From positions 1 to 6,099 of the forward strand of contig JALSQM010000154.1 of the NCBI GenBank assembly GCA_026985385.1: DNA of 6,099 nucleotides. The letters are read 5' to 3'. How positions within the stretch are numbered: the first letter of the stretch is position 1; each line of letters begins with the position of its first letter. Shown here in pieces: positions 1 to 4,248 of the stretch. The translations under genes and the position numbers were made by a program. Under the pieces are notes generated by a model. That model made no database searches and had not been told where the DNA came from. It saw only the letters and a list, made by a program, of their open reading frames with translations. Source of the stretch: Acidilobaceae archaeon. GTDB taxonomy: Archaea > Thermoproteota > Thermoprotei_A > Sulfolobales > Acidilobaceae.

Positions 1-615
1 CTCGAACGCTAGACCCGTAGCTATCGATATAAGTACTATCGTATCGAATAGTTTCTCGATGTCCGAGAACGCGACAAGTTTATTAGGGCCCACGACGGCG
101 GATGAGGTGACTATCATTATCTTAAAGGCGAAGGGGAGGACGAAGAGTATTGCCAGAGTAACGCCTACGGCGAAGAGTCCCAGGCCCACTGTGAGGAACC
201 ATTTGAGGAACCTCCTCTCGTGGGGGTAGAGTGCAGGTCTGACGAACTCGTATATCTCCCTTATTATGACGGGGCTGGCCCCGAGGACCCCGAGGACTAG
301 GGCCGACTTTAAGAGGAGACTGAAGCCTGCGAAGGGGTTATACTGAGCTATGTAAACATGGTAGGTGTGCCCCCTCCACGTCACCTCCTGAGGAAGTACA
401 TGGGCTATGATGCTACGCGGGAAATAACTCACAAGAGGTATGTAGTACTTGAAGTCAACGGGTATGAATGAGAGGATCCCAGCGGCTACTAGTATTGCTA
501 TGAATATCCTCCTAAGCCTAATTGATAGTTCTATCAGATGCTCACTGATAGGCCTCTCCACGTCGTATGGAGGCGATGAACCGTCGGTGGGACCCTCTCG
601 CCTGAGCTCGGGCAA
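1..615 (-). CDS. tatC: Twin-arginine translocase subunit TatC (3' end cut off by window edge)
   Basis: TatC is the polytopic membrane receptor of the Tat pathway. It recognises twin-arginine signal peptides and recruits TatA to export folded, cofactor-loaded proteins. The 205 visible residues show the family pattern: an N-terminal HLIELSIRLRR motif (residues 26-36, with the Glu matching E. coli Glu15), then TM1 (about 37-52). An extracytoplasmic loop is followed by PFAGFSLLLKSAL entering TM2 (about 94-118), the FVRPALYPHERR motif (124-135, with the Glu matching E. coli Glu103), TM3 (about 139-163), and TM4 ending in TGLAFE at the window edge. That last Glu matches the conserved FE motif in TM4. 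The remaining 40-70 residues should lie outside the window. I chose the TTG start at 615 because GGGGGT lies 6 nt upstream. The alternative is GTG at 561, which has no Shine-Dalgarno but gives a more typical short N-terminus. The frame has a stop at 697-699 and no ATG before the conserved region. It is probably co-transcribed with tatA. Confidence 0.94.
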   Translation of the reverse strand, partial: MPELRREGPTDGSSPPYDVERPISEHLIELSIRLRRIFIAILVAAGILSFIPVDFKYYIPLVSYFPRSIIAHVLPQEVTWRGHTYHVYIAQYNPFAGFSLLLKSALVLGVLGASPVIIREIYEFVRPALYPHERRFLKWFLTVGLGLFAVGVTLAILFVLPFAFKIMIVTSSAVVGPNKLVAFSDIEKLFDTIVLISIATGLAFE

Positions 616-621
616 CTCTCT

Positions 622-627
622 ACCCCC
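622..627 (-). promoter_or_regulatory. Putative Shine-Dalgarno of tatC
   Basis: GGGGGT on the minus strand lies 6 nt before the TTG at 615-613. It can pair with the archaeal anti-Shine-Dalgarno (CACCTCC) through one G-U wobble. It is the main reason for preferring the TTG start over the GTG at 561. The surroundings are GC-rich, so a chance match is possible. Confidence 0.45.
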
Positions 628-710
628 GCCGCTAAGGGCTTGGAGATCGCCTGCGGAGCAGCCGGCGGCGCGGTGACGTGTTACCCCTAGCTGCGGCTAT
701 GCCTCCGGGG

Positions 711-974
711 CTAAACGTTGCTTGAAGCCTTAACCTTTCTCTCCTCAGGGGTCTGAGGGCTGCCTGGGGCTAGGCCCTTAGGAGCGGGAGTCCCCCTCTC
801 CTGCCCTTTACTAGACCGCTTGTCCTCATCGTAGTACCCCGAGCTAGCCTTCCTGAACTCACGGACGGCCTGACCTAAACCCTTGGCTAGTGCTGGGAGC
901 TTGGTGGGGCCGAGGATTAGTAGTAGTATTACCAGTATTATGAGTAGCTCGTCGCCCTGGAATATGGCCCCCAC
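711..974 (-). CDS. tatA: Twin-arginine translocase pore subunit TatA
   Basis: This is a single-span Tat protein that oligomerises at TatC to let folded proteins through the membrane. Seen in the sequence: a short N-terminus, a hydrophobic helix starting at GDELLIILVILLL, the hinge GPTKLPALA, an amphipathic helix through GLGQAVREFRKAS, then a polar, low-complexity tail rich in Lys, Glu, Pro and Ser. This order is diagnostic of TatA/TatB/TatE, and the missing long C-terminal helix favours TatA. I chose the GTG at 974 (87 residues) because GGGGGTG lies 6 nt upstream and it gives the usual very short segment before the membrane helix. An ATG at 1010 (99 residues) or a GTG at 1016 (101 residues) would add a polar N-terminal extension; a TATA box about 24 bp upstream of 1010 leaves a leaderless ATG start possible. 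tatC follows about 95 nt downstream on the same strand, and mobA is upstream. Confidence 0.92.
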   Translation of the reverse strand: MGAIFQGDELLIILVILLLILGPTKLPALAKGLGQAVREFRKASSGYYDEDKRSSKGQERGTPAPKGLAPGSPQTPEERKVKASSNV

Positions 975-980
975 AGCATG

Positions 981-987
981 CACCCCC
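981..987 (-). promoter_or_regulatory. Putative Shine-Dalgarno of tatA
   Basis: GGGGGTG on the minus strand lies 6 nt before the GTG at 974-972. If functional, it sets the tatA start 12 codons downstream of the first ATG in frame. It resembles the sites before tatC and the iron-sulfur subunit gene. Confidence 0.45.
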
Positions 988-1030
988 AATGCAGAGTTTG
1001 ATTTCCGCATATACACTGCGCTGAGCCGCC

Positions 1031-1036
1031 TTTAAA
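1031..1036 (-). promoter_or_regulatory. TATA-like box upstream of tatA
   Basis: TTTAAA on the minus strand stands in otherwise GC-rich intergenic DNA. Archaeal transcription usually begins about 26 bp downstream of the TATA centre, which predicts a start near 1007. That allows a leader of about 33 nt to the GTG at 974, or a nearly leaderless ATG at 1010. A second AT-rich stretch (1081-1092, AATATTAAAT on this strand) lies further upstream and is a weaker candidate. The element suggests tatA-tatC has its own promoter rather than relying only on mobA read-through. Confidence 0.45.
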
Positions 1037-1098
1037 TGGATTGTATAGTGTGGAGAGGGTGGCTAACGCGTCAAGGCCTCATTTAATATTTTGGCACC

Positions 1099-1908
1099 CT
1101 AAAAGGCCTCAAGCCGTGGGTCAGACCTAGCCCACCTCTCATCCTTGGATGCATGTATAGAGTAGAGCCTCAAGCCCCTCTCCTCGTGGAGAAGTGATTC
1201 GAGGCCGAATAGCCCTGCAGCGGACCTGTAATCGCCTAGCTCGAGAGCTTCAATAGCCTCCCTATAGGCGGTTGAGGGCACTCTAACTACTACGCGGAGC
1301 ACGGGGGGGCTCGGAGCCTCCTCTAAGTCCTCCCTCCTATTAACGTTCTGGAGGATCCTAGCATCTTCAGCGTGGATACTCCACCCTGACACCGCGCTCC
1401 TCGGAGCGCCTCTGTATGCATCCGTGAGCCTCACCAGCCCCCTCTTGGCCACGCAGGCCTCCTCGAGAGCCTCCAGCGCTGGTGATGCGAGGTACCCGAG
1501 CGTTACGAGGGGGTAGCCTGGGTGGAGCATGGGCGTCAGTGCGTCTAGGGAGGACTTCCGCGCTAGTTCAACTATAGACTCGACCGCGCTACCGTCCAGG
1601 AAGGGATAATCGACGCCAGCTACTAATAGCTCCTCAGGCCTTAGCTCTTGGTACACGGTGACAACAGCCCTAGGGGGGCCCAGGCAGGGGAGGCTCGGGT
1701 CGTCGCTCATAACCTCAGCGCCGAGCGACCTAGCCAGATCCACCGCTCTTCGGGGCGTGTAATCGGTCACAGCAACGATGACTTCGCCTGCGACACTAGA
1801 GATCGCCGTGTATACTCTCTCGAGGAAAGTCCTACCACCCACTCTCGCTAGGGCCTTTGGCTCGCCGAACCTCCTCGAAGCCCCTCCAGCTAGTATAAGG
1901 GCTAGCAT
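1099..1908 (-). CDS. mobA: MobA-like molybdenum cofactor guanylyltransferase with C-terminal extension
   Basis: MobA transfers GMP from GTP to Mo-molybdopterin, forming the guanine dinucleotide cofactor used by DMSO-reductase-family enzymes. It acts in the cytoplasm. Of 269 residues, 1-197 form the nucleotidyltransferase domain: the N-terminal nucleotide-binding loop LAGGASRRFGEPKAL (6-20), an SDDPSL segment followed by GPPRAV (77-82, where MobA usually has GPLAG), the metal-binding VDYPFL (99-104, Asp100), and the C-terminal NVNRREDLEE motif (188-197) typical of the family. E. coli MobA has 194 residues, so residues about 200-269 are an addition. They look helical (EALELGDYRSAAGLF and following) and I do not recognise them with confidence. 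The start is the ATG at 1908, with GGAGGT 11 nt upstream. The gene diverges from the flavin-reductase-like gene. The oxidoreductase cluster nearby is the probable client. A related nucleotidyltransferase for the tungsten cofactor, or an MPT cytidylyltransferase, cannot be excluded. Confidence 0.87.
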   Translation of the reverse strand: MLALILAGGASRRFGEPKALARVGGRTFLERVYTAISSVAGEVIVAVTDYTPRRAVDLARSLGAEVMSDDPSLPCLGPPRAVVTVYQELRPEELLVAGVDYPFLDGSAVESIVELARKSSLDALTPMLHPGYPLVTLGYLASPALEALEEACVAKRGLVRLTDAYRGAPRSAVSGWSIHAEDARILQNVNRREDLEEAPSPPVLRVVVRVPSTAYREAIEALELGDYRSAAGLFGLESLLHEERGLRLYSIHASKDERWARSDPRLEAF

Positions 1909-1919
1909 GGGTGAGGAGT

Positions 1920-1925
1920 ACCTCC
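1920..1925 (-). promoter_or_regulatory. Shine-Dalgarno of mobA
   Basis: GGAGGT on the minus strand is an exact match to the archaeal consensus. It lies 11 nt before the ATG at 1908, slightly farther than usual. It falls just inside the transcript predicted from the TATA-like element at 1951-1961, so mobA mRNA would have a short leader. Confidence 0.6.
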
Positions 1926-1950
1926 AAAACGTGGGGGTTCTATGCGAGCC

Positions 1951-1961
1951 TTTAAGCTTAA
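1951..1961. promoter_or_regulatory. Palindromic TATA-like element in the mobA / flavoprotein divergent promoter
   Basis: The sequence TTTAAGCTTAA contains the perfect 10-bp palindrome TTAAGCTTAA (1952-1961). It is the only AT-rich patch in the 84 bp between the two divergent starts. Read leftwards, it predicts transcription starting near 1930, just before the mobA Shine-Dalgarno. Read rightwards, it predicts a start near 1982, about 11 nt before the GTG at 1993. One element may therefore serve both genes. The positions are inferred from the usual TATA-to-start spacing in archaea. Confidence 0.5.
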
Positions 1962-1992
1962 CACCGCTGGAGCATAGCCTTGGGGCTCATGG

Positions 1993-2625
1993 GTGGCGGG
2001 CGAGGGCTTTGCTAGGGTTGAAAAGCCCTTGAGGCTCCTGAGGCCTGTTCCAGCTTACCTCCTCCTCACAGGCTCCCTGGAGAGGGGCGATGTCAACGTT
2101 ATGGCTGCTAGCTGGGTCGTGCCCACCTCCAGGCGCCCCCCTAGGGTGGGCGTTGTACTTGATAAGTCTAGCTATAGCCTAGCCCTGGCCAGGAAGTACG
2201 GCTGGCTAGTGATAGGCGTTGTCGACGTCACTATGGCTGAGTTGGTCAAGTTCGTCGGCACTAGAAGCGGTAGGGAGGTCGATAAGGTGGGGGTTACAGG
2301 CTTGAAGATTGCCCCGTCACCTGTGGATCCCAGCATACCCGTGCCCCGCGATGCCCTAGCCTACCTCGTACTCCACGTCGACTCAGAGGTAGACCTAGGC
2401 CCTACCGTGCTACTTAACTGCAGCATAGCATACGCTGCAGCGCGCCAGGGCCTCTACAGGAACGAGGGAGGCTGGGATCTCGGGAGGGCCAAGGTGCTGC
2501 TCCACAAGGCGAAGCACAGCTTCACAACCCCCTGCAGCGACGAGGTCTACGTCATTAGGACGCCCTGGGGGGTAGCCGTGAAGAAGCCCTGGAGGAGGCT
2601 ATTCGAATCCCAAGACGAGGAGTAA
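1993..2625 (+). CDS. Flavin-reductase-like, FMN-binding split-barrel protein
   Basis: This 210-residue protein matches the DIM6/NTAB flavin reductase family (COG1853), cytoplasmic proteins that bind FMN and pass electrons from NAD(P)H or ferredoxin-type donors. Seen: RPVPAYLLLTGS (17-28), the family segment NVMAASWVVPTSRRPP (35-50) with the following hydrophobic strand VGVVLD, a YSLAL helix start (61-65), and GTRSGREVDK (89-98), where the family has SGR..DK. A C-terminal stretch contains HKAKHSFTTP (171-180). The physiological substrate cannot be deduced; members include flavin reductases, flavoredoxins and proteins of unknown role. The start is GTG at 1993; the ATG at 1989 is in another frame and soon hits a stop. 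It is the only plus-strand gene here, divergent from mobA and convergent with the chaperone gene (17-nt gap between stops). A link to the neighbouring redox enzyme is plausible but unproven. Confidence 0.78.
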   Translation: MAGEGFARVEKPLRLLRPVPAYLLLTGSLERGDVNVMAASWVVPTSRRPPRVGVVLDKSSYSLALARKYGWLVIGVVDVTMAELVKFVGTRSGREVDKVGVTGLKIAPSPVDPSIPVPRDALAYLVLHVDSEVDLGPTVLLNCSIAYAAARQGLYRNEGGWDLGRAKVLLHKAKHSFTTPCSDEVYVIRTPWGVAVKKPWRRLFESQDEE

Positions 2626-2642
2626 CAGCTAAGCGGCCAACC

Positions 2643-3329
2643 CTAGGCTGAGAAGGCCTCCTCGCATAGGAGTAGTCCTCTGAGGGCCCGGGCTAGGGCC
2701 TTGAGGAGGGGGCTCTTGGAGTTCTCCTCGAGGCACTCCGCAAGCCCTGGCAGCCACTGGAGCGCATGCTCGTAGAGGAACCCCCGCCGTAGCCCCCTCA
2801 GCTCCTCGAGTATATCCAGGGGTCCCCCACTCGATAGGAGGCCTGCCTCCACTGCATGGAGTGCCGAGAGGAACTCTAGCTCAACTGATGCGTGATCAAC
2901 AGTTATAGACTCGCCCTCCTCGACCTCGAAGCCTAGAGCGCTATAGTACCTGTTAAGGCTCTCCGAGACCCCTGGAGCGGCTAGTATCCTATGCTTCCCG
3001 GGTATAACGTGTGAGCTCTCATAGAGGGGGCAACTCACCCTCCCCGGCGAGGTTATTGCTGTAACTGTTAGATCCTCGTTGAACGCCTCCCAGATGCCTA
3101 CGTCCCCGAGCGACTCGGCGAGTCTTGAGGCTAGATCTCCTATGGCCCCGCCTAGATCGGGGCAGGGCGACTCCGCGAGAATGCCCGCCGCCCGCGATAG
3201 AGCCTCGACAGACTCCCCGGAGACCAGCTTCCCGGATCTCGGGGGCGGGAGCAGTAGGAGTGCCACCACGCGGTATGAGTCAGCCAGCGCCTTATGGATC
3301 CTTGCAGCGAAAGCCATGGGACGCACCAC
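2643..3329 (-). CDS. TorD/DmsD-family molybdoenzyme maturation chaperone
   Basis: Proteins of this all-helical family bind the apo catalytic subunit and its Tat signal peptide, helping cofactor insertion and delaying export until folding is complete. Of 228 residues, key features are an N-terminal helix with ADSYRVVALLLLPPP (16-30), CPLYESSHV (100-108), matching the conserved YESSY-type motif, RYYSALGFEVEEGE (127-140), DHASVELEFLSAL (145-157), and FLYEHALQWLP (184-194). This order and spacing is typical of archaeal TorD-like chaperones. I use the GTG at 3329; a second GTG (3326) and an ATG (3317) follow in frame. No Shine-Dalgarno is seen, and a TATA-like CTTTTA 22-27 bp upstream predicts transcription starting almost at the GTG, so the mRNA may be leaderless. 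It lies 53 nt downstream of the iron-sulfur subunit gene on the same strand, and the adjacent oxidoreductase is the obvious client. Confidence 0.87.
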   Translation of the reverse strand: MVRPMAFAARIHKALADSYRVVALLLLPPPRSGKLVSGESVEALSRAAGILAESPCPDLGGAIGDLASRLAESLGDVGIWEAFNEDLTVTAITSPGRVSCPLYESSHVIPGKHRILAAPGVSESLNRYYSALGFEVEEGESITVDHASVELEFLSALHAVEAGLLSSGGPLDILEELRGLRRGFLYEHALQWLPGLAECLEENSKSPLLKALARALRGLLLCEEAFSA

Positions 3330-3350
3330 GAAGAGGGGGGTCGGGAAGGG

Positions 3351-3356
3351 TAAAAG
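3351..3356 (-). promoter_or_regulatory. TATA-like box upstream of the TorD-like gene
   Basis: CTTTTA on the minus strand lies in the 53-bp gap between the iron-sulfur subunit stop and the chaperone start. The usual 26-bp spacing puts the transcription start near 3327, at the tandem GTG codons. This suggests the chaperone can be expressed separately from the structural genes as a leaderless transcript. The match to the TATA consensus is only partial. Confidence 0.38.
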
Positions 3357-3382
3357 GGGTTGAGGGGGAGGGGATCGAGCCT

Positions 3383-4234
3383 CTAGTGCGTCGCCTTCTC
3401 AGTCTTCTTAACGGCGTTCCAGCCCTTCTCCTGGATCTCCTCCATCCTATTGGCCTCTTCCTCCTTCTGCTTCTCAATAGCCTCAACGCTCGGCTTATAG
3501 TTGCTTGAAGGCAGGTAGTAGACCCTTGCCGCCGTGTGACGCATGGGGCCGTGCGGGGTGCCCGGCACTGCGTGGTGCTCCCTCACTATCCTGTAGACCT
3601 CGCTGTTCGGATCGTCTAGGTCGCCGAAGATCCTCACGTGGGCGGGGCATGTCTCAACGCATGCTGGGAGGAGGCCCCTATCCACCCTGTGAGCGCAGAA
3701 TGTGCACTTATCGATAGTCTTGAGGAGCAGGTTCACCTGCCTGGCGGCGTAGGGACACGCCGCAATACAGGAGCCGCATAGGATGCACTTGTTGGGGTCA
3801 ACCAGTACTATACCGTCCTCCCTCTGGAAGCTGGCGCCAGTCGGGCACACGGTCACGCAGGGGGCCTTATCGCAGTGCTGGCATATCCTGTGGTAGAAGA
3901 GTATGTCGACGTTGGGGTACTTACCGCCCACTATCTCGTAGACCTCAGTCCTCAGCCAGAGCCTCCCAACGATCTCCTGGGCCTTCCTCTTAGCCTCCTC
4001 CGGGTTCTTATCAACTAGATCCCGTGTCTCCTTATCCGCCTCCTCGACGAAGTACTCCGCGGGGGGCTTATTGGTTCTAACGCCTAGGAGACCCCTCAGG
4101 ATAGATGGAGCCGGCTTGGGCTGGAACTCCAACACTGAGCTGCTCGAGTTCAGGTTCTCGGCTATACAAGCAGCCACACAGGCCCCGCAGCCGAGGCACC
4201 TAGCGACGTCTATTACCATTGCATACCTCGTCAC
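3383..4234 (-). CDS. Four-cluster [4Fe-4S] electron-transfer subunit (DmsB/PsrB/NrfC type)
   Basis: This beta subunit relays electrons between a membrane or quinone partner and the molybdenum catalytic subunit. All 16 cluster cysteines are present in four groups: Cys13/16/19/23, Cys118/121/126/130, Cys150/153/156/160 and Cys177/180/192/196, so four [4Fe-4S] clusters are expected. Family hallmarks are CQHCDKAPCVTVCPTGA, CILCGSCIAACPYAAR, and DKCTFCAHRV leading into GLLPACVETCPAHVRIFGDL. There is no Tat signal and no membrane helix, so export would be by hitchhiking on the catalytic subunit. Two oddities stand out. About 60 residues separate the first cluster motif from the usual following W.RTEV segment. 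The C-terminus (about 240-283) is a highly charged, Glu/Lys-rich, probably helical tail. The start is GTG at 4234, supported by GGGGGTGAT 5 nt upstream and overlapping the stop of the catalytic gene, so translation is probably coupled. Confidence 0.95.
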   Translation of the reverse strand: MTRYAMVIDVARCLGCGACVAACIAENLNSSSSVLEFQPKPAPSILRGLLGVRTNKPPAEYFVEEADKETRDLVDKNPEEAKRKAQEIVGRLWLRTEVYEIVGGKYPNVDILFYHRICQHCDKAPCVTVCPTGASFQREDGIVLVDPNKCILCGSCIAACPYAARQVNLLLKTIDKCTFCAHRVDRGLLPACVETCPAHVRIFGDLDDPNSEVYRIVREHHAVPGTPHGPMRHTAARVYYLPSSNYKPSVEAIEKQKEEEANRMEEIQEKGWNAVKKTEKATH

Positions 4235-4239
4235 GGCTC

Positions 4240-4248
4240 ATCACCCCC
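4240..4248 (-). promoter_or_regulatory. Shine-Dalgarno of the iron-sulfur subunit, overlapping the catalytic-gene stop
   Basis: GGGGGTGAT on the minus strand differs from the consensus GGAGGTGAT at one base that can still wobble-pair. It includes the TGA stop of the catalytic gene (4243-4241) and ends 5 nt before the GTG at 4234. A second in-frame TGA follows immediately (4240-4238). The arrangement fixes the GTG start and points to coupled translation. Confidence 0.65.

Noticed and set aside
449..676. Plus-strand 75-codon reading frame
   Set aside because: It lies antisense to the 5' part of tatC and its upstream spacer, has no recognisable domain, and the minus strand has clear TatC motifs.
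616..710. GC-rich tatA-tatC spacer as a structured RNA or attenuator
   Set aside because: It contains short inverted and direct matches (GCCGGC, CTGCGG), but no long stem or conserved RNA signature that I could support.
1081..1092. AT-rich stretch after mobA as a terminator
   Set aside because: On the transcribed sense (minus) strand it reads AAAATATTAAAT, without the T-run expected of archaeal terminators; it could equally be a weak promoter element.
1778..2032. Plus-strand 84-codon reading frame across the mobA start and divergent promoter
   Set aside because: It is antisense to the conserved nucleotide-binding loop of MobA and runs through the promoter region and into the flavoprotein gene out of frame.
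3292..3486. Minus-strand 64-codon reading frame bridging the iron-sulfur subunit and chaperone genes
   Set aside because: Its translation is extremely Arg-rich with no domain, and it overlaps two well-supported genes in another frame.
3079..3508. Overlapping plus-strand reading frames across the chaperone start and iron-sulfur subunit end
   Set aside because: They are low-complexity, Arg/Pro/Ser-rich translations opposite confident minus-strand genes, typical of shadows in GC-rich DNA.
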